Source: Sulfurimonas sp. (GTDB lineage Bacteria; Campylobacterota; Campylobacteria; Campylobacterales; Sulfurimonadaceae). Taken from it: a stretch of DNA of 17,519 nucleotides. This document shows, piece by piece, positions 8,073 through 14,928 of the stretch. Numbering within the stretch: the first letter of the stretch is position 1; each line of letters begins with the position of its first letter. A program made the position numbers and the translations under genes. Under the pieces are notes generated by a model that was given only the letters and a program-made list of their open reading frames with translations, did no database searches and had not been told where the DNA came from. The stretch covers positions 1 to 17,519 of the forward strand of contig JALUZQ010000253.1 in NCBI GenBank assembly GCA_027011725.1, written 5' to 3'.

Positions 8073-8522
8073 AGTTGAATGGAACTTCGCTTCGCTTGTT
8101 GCCATCATACGGCGTTGTGACTTTTCAAGCATTTTGAGCAGCTGCTTTGTATTTGCCTCTAAATCAACATAATAGGCTTTTGCCTTGTCTATGGTAAGTG
8201 TGTCTATGCTACTTTTTTGAAAGACCTTTGCAAAAAAGCCCTCTCTCTTTTTAGGTATTAAGAGTGCATATATCTTAGCATATTCGACATGCCATGCCTC
8301 GTGTGCCCTGTCTAGCTCCTCATAAAACTGTAGTCCCAAAATACTCACTATAAAATCTTTTTGTTCTCCATACAACCATTTTCCGAAGGTACACTGCATT
8401 TTTGAAACACTGGTCGGGTTCTCAACGCTCATACCACGAAGCATTAGATCGATCTTTTTCATCTGTTCAATATGTGCTAATCGTGCCTTCTCTATAGCCT
8501 CTAATGTTTGTGATTTTGTCAT
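8058..8522 (-). CDS. Stand-alone CZB (chemoreceptor zinc-binding) domain protein
   Basis: A 154-residue soluble protein consisting mostly of a CZB four-helix domain. The zinc ligands are visible in family order: H17, C44 in CTFGKWLYGE, H74 and H78 (H-E-A-W-H). CZB domains are known mainly at the ends of chemoreceptors and in the diguanylate cyclase DgcZ, where they respond to zinc or oxidants. Here the domain is alone, with a charged helical tail (about 110-154). The ATG has AAGGTGAG 5 bases upstream. It is divergent from a PAS protein gene, and its 3' end overlaps the GGDEF-EAL gene by 15 bases. It probably acts as a soluble partner of a chemotaxis or c-di-GMP protein; the partner is an inference. 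Confidence 0.88.
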   Translation of the reverse strand: MTKSQTLEAIEKARLAHIEQMKKIDLMLRGMSVENPTSVSKMQCTFGKWLYGEQKDFIVSILGLQFYEELDRAHEAWHVEYAKIYALLIPKKREGFFAKVFQKSSIDTLTIDKAKAYYVDLEANTKQLLKMLEKSQRRMMATSEAKFHSTLKGL

Positions 8523-8578
8523 TTATGCTCACCTTGCATATCAAATTGCTCTATTATTGCATAAAATTAATAAACATC

Positions 8579-8588
8579 ATTATATAAT
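8579..8588. promoter_or_regulatory. Self-complementary -10 element shared by the CZB and PAS genes
   Basis: ATTATATAAT is its own reverse complement, so TATAAT reads on both strands. On the plus strand the -10 is 8583-8588, 27 bases before the PAS start codon. On the minus strand it is 8579-8584, with the CZB ATG about 57 bases away. One element can thus drive either gene, but not both at once. Confidence 0.5.
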
Positions 8589-8615
8589 TTGTTTTATTTT
8601 ACCAAAGGAGTAAAT

Positions 8616-9179
8616 TTGAGACATCCAGAACCGATTTATCATGAAATCACACTTGATCCCAAACGATACATTGTCTCTAAAACAGATCCAAAAGGTATTA
8701 TTGAGTATGGAAATGACTACTTTGTAGAGATCTCCGGCTACTCAGAGAGCGAACTCATCGGACAACCCCACTCCATCATCAGACATCCTGATATGCCAAA
8801 GATTGTCTTTAAAATGATGTGGGACCGTATAAACAAAGCACAGAATATCATCGCTGTTGTCAAGAACCTTGCAAAGGATGGAAGTTTCTACTGGGTCGTG
8901 ACCGAGTTTGAACCCAAGGTCGACCCTATCACAAACGATATTATCTCACATACTGCGTTTAGAAAAGCAGCGCCAAGAGATGCCATAAAGACCATAGAAC
9001 CCATATATGCAAAACTTCTTGAAATAGAAGAAAAAGGCGGTATGGAAGCGAGTGAGAAGTATCTGCGCGGCTTTTTGGAAGAAAAAGGAATGACCTATGA
9101 TGAGTACATCGACGGTGTGGTCGGAAACAAAGGGATTTTTAAAATCTTTTTTACTATGATGAAAAAACTCTTCTCCTAA
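8616..9179 (+). CDS. PAS domain protein, Aer/CetB-type energy-taxis sensor
   Basis: A 187-residue single-domain protein. The PAS fold spans about residues 15-120, with SKTDPKGIIEYGNDYF, ISGYSESELIGQPHS, IIRHPDMP and VKNLAKDGSFYWV, the pattern of the FAD-binding PAS of Aer and of Campylobacter CetB. There is no methyl-accepting domain; the C-terminal 70 residues are helical and end in a hydrophobic, basic tail (IFKIFFTMMKKLFS) that may touch the membrane. It probably senses redox and works with a separate CetA-type transducer. The start is TTG at 8616, with AAAGGAG 5 bases upstream. An upstream in-frame TTG at 8589 directly abuts the -10 box and cannot be in the mRNA. The divergent CZB gene may belong to the same pathway. 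Confidence 0.85.
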   Translation: MRHPEPIYHEITLDPKRYIVSKTDPKGIIEYGNDYFVEISGYSESELIGQPHSIIRHPDMPKIVFKMMWDRINKAQNIIAVVKNLAKDGSFYWVVTEFEPKVDPITNDIISHTAFRKAAPRDAIKTIEPIYAKLLEIEEKGGMEASEKYLRGFLEEKGMTYDEYIDGVVGNKGIFKIFFTMMKKLFS

Positions 9180-9188
9180 GGATACTGA

Positions 9189-9779
9189 TTGAACTTAAAA
9201 GATGCACTACAAAACGCAGCACTTGAGCTGCCTGAAAACTTTTTTGCAAATGTGCAAAAATATAAAGAGCACCTCCACAAATGGAACAAGATCCACAACC
9301 TCACCGGTGCAAAAGATGAAAACACGCTCAATAATTTCATTTATGACGCTGTCTACCCTGTCAAGTTTCTCCCTCAAGTGAACTCTTTAATGGACATAGG
9401 AACGGGCGCAGGATTTCCGGGAATGATGCTTGCCTTTGCACTGCCGCAAACACAGGTCACACTCGTAGAACCTCTAAGCAAACGGGCAAGTTTTTTGCAG
9501 TTCATCAAAGCAGACCTTGGGCTTGACAATGTTCGTGTAGTGAAAAAACGGGTCGAAGAGATGGATGCCGAGCACTTTGACCTCATCACTTCACGCGCCG
9601 TAACGGACACAAAAATGCTGCTCAAACTCAGCGAAAAATTCCGTGATGCCAACTCTAAACTGCTCTTTTACAAAGGCGAAAAGGTCTTCGATGAGATGAA
9701 TGATGTCACAGAAGGAATGGAGTATAAAATCATCGAAAAAGAAAACAGACACTACCTACTTCTAGGAGAAGAACTATGA
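9189..9779 (+). CDS. rsmG: 16S rRNA (guanine-N7) methyltransferase RsmG (GidB)
   Basis: A 196-residue SAM-dependent enzyme that methylates G527 of 16S rRNA. Motifs: [10 protein letters not shown] (about 31-40), the SAM-binding loop [15 protein letters not shown] (about 68-82), [12 protein letters not shown], and the later SRAV segment. The start codon is TTG, with AAGGA 6 bases upstream beginning inside the previous gene's stop. It begins an overlapping run: its last four bases (ATGA) are the start of the next gene. Length is normal to slightly short for the family. Confidence 0.94.
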   Translation: MNLKDALQNAALELPENFFANVQKYKEHLHKWNKIHNLTGAKDENTLNNFIYDAVYPVKFLPQVNSLMDIGTGAGFPGMMLAFALPQTQVTLVEPLSKRASFLQFIKADLGLDNVRVVKKRVEEMDAEHFDLITSRAVTDTKMLLKLSEKFRDANSKLLFYKGEKVFDEMNDVTEGMEYKIIEKENRHYLLLGEEL

Positions 9780-10015
9780 TACTAAAAATTTTACTTATCG
9801 CAGCTGTCATCGCAGCTGTTTACTTTATGTTTTTTAAGACAAAGCCTGCTGTGCAAAAAAGTACAAAAAAAGAGCCAAAGAGAAAACCGACAGCTGCTGA
9901 TGTGAACGATATGACAGAGTGTGCTACCTGTGGTGTCTATGTTGAAGTAAAAGAGGCGATTTTGAGTAATGGAAAATACTACTGCTCAAGAGAGTGTCTT
10001 AAAAAGGCAAACTAA
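9776..10015 (+). CDS. PP0621-type small membrane protein with a four-cysteine motif
   Basis: A 79-residue protein. Residues 3-20 form one hydrophobic helix, followed by a very basic linker (21-40) and a small metal-binding-like module with C49-x2-C52 and C70-x3-C74 around [11 protein letters not shown]. This is the layout of the PP0621 family of unknown function. It is probably anchored in the inner membrane; the Lys/Arg-rich linker next to the helix suggests that the Cys module is cytoplasmic. It overlaps rsmG by ATGA, and its stop codon overlaps the next start (TAATG), so the three genes are very likely one translationally coupled unit. A zinc-ribbon role is an inference from the four cysteines. 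Confidence 0.8.
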   Translation: MILKILLIAAVIAAVYFMFFKTKPAVQKSTKKEPKRKPTAADVNDMTECATCGVYVEVKEAILSNGKYYCSRECLKKAN

Positions 10016-10407
10016 TGCTCTTTTTTGGTCATAGATTTATAGAGAGTGAGAAGTTTTATCATGTTTTTGACATCGATGCCATCCTTACCACTCCACCTGC
10101 CTCTACACTCTATGTAGAATTTAGTGAAAGTAATTTAGACATCATCGACTATATGCAGCAAAACCAACTGCGTTTTGCACTCAAGGTCTCTAGCATCACC
10201 CAAGTCGTTTATGCTGCTGCACTAAACGCAGCCTATATTGTTGTGGAGAGTGATTTGGCAAAGAGTGCCCAAAGCATAGCCGAGAGCTACCTCTTTGATG
10301 CAAAAATACTTGCACACATCGAAAAAGAAGATGAAATAGAAGAGCTTGCCCTTTTAGGCATCGATGGAGTGATTTGTCCAAGTGCAGTTGTACGGGTAAA
10401 TGCTTAA
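10015..10407 (+). CDS. Conserved hypothetical alpha/beta protein
   Basis: A 130-residue soluble protein I do not recognise by function. It shows repeated beta-alpha units (TLYVEF, RFALKV, AAYIVVES, DAKILAHI, GIDGVICPS) with helices between, reminiscent of part of a TIM barrel or a small Rossmann-like fold. No catalytic motif is obvious and no signal peptide is present. Its ATG overlaps the preceding stop by one base (TAATG), placing it third in the rsmG unit. Its own TAA overlaps the convergent alr stop (TTAA, 10404-10407). The tight coupling suggests a conserved operon, but no role is assigned. Confidence 0.75.
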   Translation: MLFFGHRFIESEKFYHVFDIDAILTTPPASTLYVEFSESNLDIIDYMQQNQLRFALKVSSITQVVYAAALNAAYIVVESDLAKSAQSIAESYLFDAKILAHIEKEDEIEELALLGIDGVICPSAVVRVNA

Positions 10408-11426
10408 CCCTCTACTACACTGCGTTTGAGATAGCCTTTGAGTGAGGTAAGTATCTCATAACTGATGGTCTTTGCATATTTAGCTGCAACACGAGCATCA
10501 TTAAAGATCAAAAGCTCCTCTGCCTCACTTAAAAAAGAGCTGTTGTCCATTGAAATTCGCCCTGCTATATGAATATTTTGCGGTGTGACATACTCATTTG
10601 AGCAAGCACGTAAAAAACCATCTCCATATCCACAATCATAGTTACTTACGACACATTTTGCATCTGCTTTATAGGTCGCGCTGTACCCCACACATGCACC
10701 TGCGTTTAAGGTACGCGAAGAGAGTTTTCGTGCATAAAGGCTCAGTACCGGTTGGAGTTTTTCTTGCACCCCGTAGTCTTCGAGCTCCAAACAGCCATAG
10801 GCAGCTATGCCCACACGTGCCATATCATCTTCTAACCTTCCCTCCCGAAAGAGAGCTGCGGAGTTACAGGAGTGAAAACGCAAAGTTTCGAAATTATGCT
10901 CATTTGCAAGTGCTGTTGCCTCTTTTTTTATCTGCTCAAAGTTACTCTTTTGCAACTCATAAAATTCATTCTCTTCATCAGCCGAACTGTGATGCGTAAA
11001 AACGGCCTCAAGCTCTAAGCCCTGCGTTTGTATCATCCTAAACACAGTGCCAAGCTCATCCATCTCTACACCGTTTCTGTTCATGCCGCTGTTCACTTTT
11101 AACTCTACTTTTGTACCCTTTGCAAACTTCTCAATCTGTGCTGTGTCATTGATGGTGTAGCGTATCTTTTCACTTGGCACTTTTGGTATATCGGCAAGTA
11201 CCAAGATGTACTCAAAAAGATGCTCTATTGCCGCTGCTTCTGCGTTTGAGCGAACTACTACTTTAGTGATGCCATACTCCTGTGCGAGTTGTGCGATCTC
11301 CAAAAGTCCGTGTCCATAGGCATTATCCTTTAAAACAAGAGCAATTTTATCTTTGCCACAAGTGAGTTGCGCGATAATGTCAAGATTATTAAAAAAATGG
11401 GTTTTATTGAGAGTTATGTAAGCCAT
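10404..11426 (-). CDS. alr: Alanine racemase
   Basis: A 340-residue PLP enzyme that makes D-alanine for peptidoglycan. The PLP-binding lysine is K33 in VLKDNAYGHG. Later come HSCNSAA, the VGYSATYKA segment carrying the second catalytic Tyr, YGDGF and GRISMDNSSF. The C-terminal region after GRISMD is somewhat short, as in other epsilonproteobacterial enzymes. The open frame continues 48 codons further upstream, but that stretch lies antisense to the agmatine deiminase gene and is unlike Alr; MAYITLNKTHF at 11426 is the natural start. There is no Shine-Dalgarno before it, and a perfect TATAAT lies 6 bases upstream, so the mRNA is probably leaderless. It is divergent from agmatine deiminase and convergent with the rsmG unit. 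Confidence 0.94.
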   Translation of the reverse strand: MAYITLNKTHFFNNLDIIAQLTCGKDKIALVLKDNAYGHGLLEIAQLAQEYGITKVVVRSNAEAAAIEHLFEYILVLADIPKVPSEKIRYTINDTAQIEKFAKGTKVELKVNSGMNRNGVEMDELGTVFRMIQTQGLELEAVFTHHSSADEENEFYELQKSNFEQIKKEATALANEHNFETLRFHSCNSAALFREGRLEDDMARVGIAAYGCLELEDYGVQEKLQPVLSLYARKLSSRTLNAGACVGYSATYKADAKCVVSNYDCGYGDGFLRACSNEYVTPQNIHIAGRISMDNSSFLSEAEELLIFNDARVAAKYAKTISYEILTSLKGYLKRSVVEG

Positions 11427-11432
11427 GGGAGA

Positions 11433-11438
11433 ATTATA
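11433..11438 (-). promoter_or_regulatory. Predicted -10 box for alr, leaderless arrangement
   Basis: Minus strand reads TATAAT, then TCTCCC, then the alr ATG. A start point 6-7 bases past the hexamer would fall on the ATG itself. No purine-rich ribosome site is present. Confidence 0.6.
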
Positions 11439-11442
11439 CACT

Positions 11443-12429
11443 ATGTTTGGGCACAAAAAACTAATTGCAGAGTTTGAAAAACAATCTTTTACACAAATCA
11501 TCTTCCCCCATCCAAAAACAGACTGGGCAGAGTACTTGCAAGAGGCACAGGCAACATTTGTCAACATCATAAACGCAGTAAGGGCATTCCAACCCTGCCT
11601 TGTCGTTGCCTATGACATAAAAGCTGTACAAAAACACTTTAGCGACTTTACTAACCTACGTTTTGTGGAGTATGAAACCAATGATACTTGGGCGAGAGAC
11701 TGCTCAGCCCTGACAATCGAGAATAACGGCGAAAAAGAGCTGCTGGATTTTACTTTTAATGCGTGGGGAGGCAAATTTGCAGCAGAGAAAGACAACCTTT
11801 TAAGCCGCTCTATCGCAAAACACTACCCCTACCCACTTCACTCTACTAACTTTGTCCTTGAAGGCGGAGCAGTAGAGAGCAACGGTGCAGGAATACTCCT
11901 CACAACAACAGAGTGTATGCTCAATCCCAACAGAAACCCTGCTCTAAACGCAGCTCAGATCACACAAAAGCTCAAAGCGTTCTTCGGTCTAAAAGAGGTG
12001 TTATACCTTGAAAATGGCTACCTTGCAGGGGATGATACGGACTCACACATCGACACCCTTGCTCGTTTTATCTCACAAGATGCCATTATGTATGTCCAAT
12101 GTGAAAATAAAGATGATGAACATTATGAAGCACTCAGAACAATGGAGCAAGAGCTGAAAGAACTTGCACAAATACATAACTTTACACTCATTGCCCTGCC
12201 TATGAGCGATGCCCTCTACTTCGATGGAGAACGACTCCCTGCGACCTATGCAAACTTTTTGTTTGTGAATGGTGCAGTATTGGTTCCAACCTACAATATT
12301 GCGTCTGATACGAAAGCTCTCGCTGTTTTTCGTAAGAGTTTCCCTGAGAGAGAGATTATTCCCATTGATTGTTCAGTCCTTGTCCGACAACACGGTTCAC
12401 TGCATTGTGTGACGATGAATTTTAGTTAA
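11443..12429 (+). CDS. aguA: Agmatine deiminase
   Basis: A 328-residue enzyme of the peptidylarginine deiminase-like (PAD_porph) family that turns agmatine into N-carbamoylputrescine for polyamine synthesis. Conserved features are NDTWARDCSALT with the substrate Asp, the FNAWGGKF segment, VLEGGAVESNG, GYLAGDDTDSHIDTLARF with the catalytic His and Asp, and the catalytic Cys322 in HGSLHCVTMNF close to the C-terminus. The start is uncertain. ATG 11443 gives MFGHKKLIAEFEKQSF, typical of the family, with GGGAG 11 bases upstream. ATG 11425 would add six residues and overlap the alr start codon. A candidate -10 (GATAAT near 11373-11378) lies inside alr. N-carbamoylputrescine amidase is not in this window. 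Confidence 0.9.
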   Translation: MFGHKKLIAEFEKQSFTQIIFPHPKTDWAEYLQEAQATFVNIINAVRAFQPCLVVAYDIKAVQKHFSDFTNLRFVEYETNDTWARDCSALTIENNGEKELLDFTFNAWGGKFAAEKDNLLSRSIAKHYPYPLHSTNFVLEGGAVESNGAGILLTTTECMLNPNRNPALNAAQITQKLKAFFGLKEVLYLENGYLAGDDTDSHIDTLARFISQDAIMYVQCENKDDEHYEALRTMEQELKELAQIHNFTLIALPMSDALYFDGERLPATYANFLFVNGAVLVPTYNIASDTKALAVFRKSFPEREIIPIDCSVLVRQHGSLHCVTMNFS

Positions 12430-12471
12430 TAAAATAATATTAAGTAATAAAAAAGCCTAACTCATATACAA

Positions 12472-12477
12472 TATATT
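12472..12477 (+). promoter_or_regulatory. Predicted -10 box for the FIST-diguanylate cyclase pair
   Basis: TATATT lies 22 bases before the FIST ATG in the 70-base, AT-rich spacer after agmatine deiminase. It would give a leader of about 16 bases containing AAAAAGGA. Confidence 0.4.
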
Positions 12478-12499
12478 CTAAGTACAAAAAGGATTAATT

Positions 12500-13636
12500 A
12501 TGGAGTTAATACATGCATCGTATGAAAATGGAAGTTGGAACGAACCCCTAGATGGGTCAATGGACTCGGAGCGAACGCTGATTATCATCTTTTCTACATT
12601 TGATGCTGATGCAATGCAAGCTCCTCTTCAAGAGCTGCAAAAGACTTACCCATCTTCATATATCATAGGTGCGTCGACCGCAGGAAGTATCTACATGGAT
12701 ATGCTTGAAGAGAACAACTGTTCTGTAACCATCGCGAAGTTTAAGACTACAGATATGAAACTTGTTACAACATCCATCAAAGATATGCAAGAGTCGCATA
12801 ATGAAGGTACAAAACTCGCTACCAAACTCAAAGATGAAAATCTCAAACATGTTTTCATACTCAGCAATGGACTCCACACCAACGGTTCTGAACTTATTGA
12901 TGGCTTTAACGAAGTCTTTGAATCACAAGTGCCTACCAGCGGTGCACTTGCAGCCGATGAAGGAAAATTTGAATCGACTTGGGTCATTGTAGATGGGAAA
13001 ATTGACACACATGGCATTACAGCCCTCGGATTTTACGGAGAAGATATCCGTTACACGGCAAGTTCACAAGATGGCTTGGATATCTTTGGAATAGAGCGTC
13101 TGGTAACACGCTCTGAGGCAAATGTACTCTATGAACTTGATGGAAAACCCGCCCTTGAAATATACAAAAAATATCTCGGAGAGCAGGCAAAGAAACTCCC
13201 CTTAAGTGCCCTCTCCTTTCCTCTTTCTTTGATGACCGGTTCCAATGACAAGATCACCCGTACCATCATCGGAGTCGATTATGATGACAACTCTATGACC
13301 TTTGCCGGAGATATACCGGAGGGGAGTTATGTCTCATTTATGAAAGCAAATCTTGACAGAGTCATCGCCGGAGCAAATGAAGCTGCTACGGAGCTTTGTT
13401 TTAATGATTATGATGGTGAAAATATCCTCAGTATTGCCATCAGCTGTATTGGTCGAAAAGCAGTTTTAAAACAGCGTACGGAAGAGGAGCTTGAGAGTGT
13501 GTTAGAAGCCTTGCCAAAAAATACAATGCAAATAGGCATGTACTCCTTTGGAGAAATATCTCCGACACAGAACAGATGCTGTGAACTGCATAACCAAACT
13601 ATGACGCTCACAGCGATATGGGAAAAAGATGCATAA
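12500..13636 (+). CDS. FIST domain sensory protein
   Basis: A 378-residue soluble protein with FIST_N (about 20-200) and FIST_C (about 205-365). FIST domains are predicted small-ligand (often proposed amino-acid) sensors genetically tied to signalling proteins. Markers are YIIGASTAGSI (54-64), TSGALAADEGKF (146-157) and VLYELDGKPALEIYKKYLG (209-227). The C-terminus QIGMYSFGEISPTQNRCCELHNQTMTLTAI is the typical FIST ending with a Gly-x-x-S-x-GEI pattern. It has no signal peptide or membrane helix. AAAAAGGA 6 bases upstream gives a strong ribosome site. Its last eight bases overlap the following PAS-GGDEF gene, a strong sign that FIST is the input unit for that cyclase. Confidence 0.9.
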   Translation: MELIHASYENGSWNEPLDGSMDSERTLIIIFSTFDADAMQAPLQELQKTYPSSYIIGASTAGSIYMDMLEENNCSVTIAKFKTTDMKLVTTSIKDMQESHNEGTKLATKLKDENLKHVFILSNGLHTNGSELIDGFNEVFESQVPTSGALAADEGKFESTWVIVDGKIDTHGITALGFYGEDIRYTASSQDGLDIFGIERLVTRSEANVLYELDGKPALEIYKKYLGEQAKKLPLSALSFPLSLMTGSNDKITRTIIGVDYDDNSMTFAGDIPEGSYVSFMKANLDRVIAGANEAATELCFNDYDGENILSIAISCIGRKAVLKQRTEEELESVLEALPKNTMQIGMYSFGEISPTQNRCCELHNQTMTLTAIWEKDA

Positions 13637-14702
13637 ACTGCTGCAGAGGCAACTCAAAAAGAGCGGAGCCGTTGTCGATGAGAAGTTCTTAGCACTTGTC
13701 AATCAAGCATACATCGATGCCGATGAGGACAGAGAACTGCTTGAGCGCTCACTTGAGATCTCTTCACAAGAGATGCGTGAGCTCTATGAGAAGCTCCAAA
13801 AAAATGCAAAAGAGAAAATAAAACAGAGTGAGGACAGACTTAAACGACTGCTCTATGAGCTACGCACTCAATATTTTTTATATAGTTATAATACAAACTT
13901 TATAATTACAGATGTTAGTGACTCCATTGAAGATATTTTAGGGTACACTCCCAAAGAGGTTATCGGTACAAACTTTTCAAAATACTATACAACTGAAGAA
14001 ATTAATAAATTCTCTTTAAACCTTGCAAAAAAGACAATAGAGGGAGAAGAGACAAATTCTCGAATTGTCAGTATTTACTCTAAAGATGGCAAGGTTCATT
14101 ATCTTGAGGTCGATAGCTATCCTCTCCATGATAAAAATGGACATGTTATTGGAGCCGAAGGATTAGCAAAAGATATCACCCAGCAGTTTCTTTTACAACA
14201 AAAGCTCGACTACCTCTCCAACCATGACTCACTGACAGGTCTTTCAAATAGACACTCGCTTTACAACCAGCTCGACTACCTCATCAAAGATGCCAAAAGA
14301 CATCAACAATCCTTTGCTCTTTTTTACATCGATCTTGATAATTTTAAAGCTATTAACGACATACTTGGACATGATGAAGGAGACAAACTGCTTCAAGAGT
14401 TTGCACATCTGCTCAAAGCTCATGCCCGTGCAAATGACATCGTGGCGCGCATAGGAGGGGATGAGTTTATCCTTGTCTATACCGATATCAATGAGCAAAC
14501 AAGAGACACCCTTGCACAAAAACTTTTAGAGAGCATTAACAGTGAGATAACACCAAAATATAAAAAGTACAATCTCTCTGCAAGTATCGGAATAGCGACC
14601 TATCCACAAGATGGAACGAGTATGCACCAACTTTTAAAGAGTGCGGACAGTGCCATGTATAAGGTCAAACACAGCAGTAAAAACAGCTTTGCTAACTATT
14701 GA
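13629..14702 (+). CDS. Diguanylate cyclase with FIST-associated N-terminus and PAS domain
   Basis: A 357-residue soluble enzyme predicted to make cyclic-di-GMP. Residues 1-60 form a charged helical segment (RQLKK, AYIDADEDRELLERSLEISSQEM) of the kind that starts many kinases and cyclases encoded next to FIST genes. A coiled region follows (about 45-80), then PAS (about 82-190, with DILGYTPKEVIGTNF and the YSKDGKVHYLEV return strand) and GGDEF (about 192-355). GGDEF is intact at 276-280, preceded by the I-site RAND (267-270), so product inhibition is likely. No EAL or HD-GYP domain is present. It starts inside the end of the FIST gene, 8 bases of overlap, implying coupled translation. The two proteins probably form one complex. 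Confidence 0.93.
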   Translation: MHKLLQRQLKKSGAVVDEKFLALVNQAYIDADEDRELLERSLEISSQEMRELYEKLQKNAKEKIKQSEDRLKRLLYELRTQYFLYSYNTNFIITDVSDSIEDILGYTPKEVIGTNFSKYYTTEEINKFSLNLAKKTIEGEETNSRIVSIYSKDGKVHYLEVDSYPLHDKNGHVIGAEGLAKDITQQFLLQQKLDYLSNHDSLTGLSNRHSLYNQLDYLIKDAKRHQQSFALFYIDLDNFKAINDILGHDEGDKLLQEFAHLLKAHARANDIVARIGGDEFILVYTDINEQTRDTLAQKLLESINSEITPKYKKYNLSASIGIATYPQDGTSMHQLLKSADSAMYKVKHSSKNSFANY

Positions 14703-14710
14703 CAATACGA

Positions 14711-14848
14711 CTATTTCACTGTAGCGCTCTTTGTTGCGTTTGCATCTTGCATTTTGAGCATTGCACTGCCACTAATTATAAGGTAAGTCGCAAGTGCGAA
14801 ACCGAGTGCTATTAAAGTTATTCGTTTTATTTTTTCTATTTTATTCAT
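14711..14848 (-). CDS. Small single-pass membrane protein, 45 residues
   Basis: An open frame of 45 codons, MNKIEKIKRITLIALGFALA followed by TYLIISGSAMLKMQDANATK and SATVK, ending in TAG. It has a lysine/arginine-rich N-terminus (residues 2-9), one hydrophobic helix (about 10-30) and a short polar tail, the layout of a positive-inside single-span membrane protein. A perfect TATAAT stands 7 bases before the ATG with no Shine-Dalgarno, so it is probably a leaderless gene. It lies in the gap between the diguanylate cyclase (convergent, 8 bases away) and the copper-type receptor (divergent). I do not recognise the family. The alternative is a non-coding stretch, but the promoter, composition and fit to the gap argue for a gene. 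Confidence 0.6.
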   Translation of the reverse strand: MNKIEKIKRITLIALGFALATYLIISGSAMLKMQDANATKSATVK

Positions 14849-14855
14849 AGCTAGA

Positions 14856-14861
14856 ATTATA
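14856..14861 (-). promoter_or_regulatory. Predicted -10 box for the 45-residue membrane protein
   Basis: Minus strand reads TATAAT, then TCTAGCT, then ATG. The spacing predicts a transcript starting at or within a base or two of the start codon. A 7-N4-7 direct repeat begins 6 bases upstream of the box. Confidence 0.55.
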
Positions 14862-14867
14862 CAAACT

Positions 14868-14885
14868 TAACACTGTTGTAACACT
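14868..14885. promoter_or_regulatory. Tandem heptamer direct repeat, candidate OmpR/PhoB-type operator
   Basis: TAACACT (14868-14874), spacer GTTG, TAACACT (14879-14885). The 7-base repeats have an 11-base period, one helical turn, as in sites bound by OmpR/PhoB-family response regulators. On the minus strand the distal repeat falls where a -35 would be for the small membrane protein promoter, so an activator there is plausible. It also lies 44 bases before the TonB receptor start. The regulator is unknown. Confidence 0.4.
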
Positions 14886-14928
14886 TTTTTTATACCATTA
14901 GATTATACAAAAAACGGGAATCAAAAAT

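Noticed and set aside
8589-8615. Upstream TTG start of the PAS protein
   Set aside because: It directly follows the -10 hexamer and so precedes the transcript; the inner TTG has AAAGGAG at proper spacing.
11427-11570. 48-codon N-terminal extension of alanine racemase
   Set aside because: It is antisense to agmatine deiminase, unlike Alr in sequence, and upstream of the alr -10 box.
12425-12442. TTAATA/TATTAA inverted repeat after agmatine deiminase
   Set aside because: Only A-T pairs with no U-tract of note; too weak to call a terminator.
12691-13702. Serine- and cysteine-rich open frames antisense to the FIST and cyclase genes
   Set aside because: Composition is that of reverse-complement shadows, and they overlap strongly supported genes.
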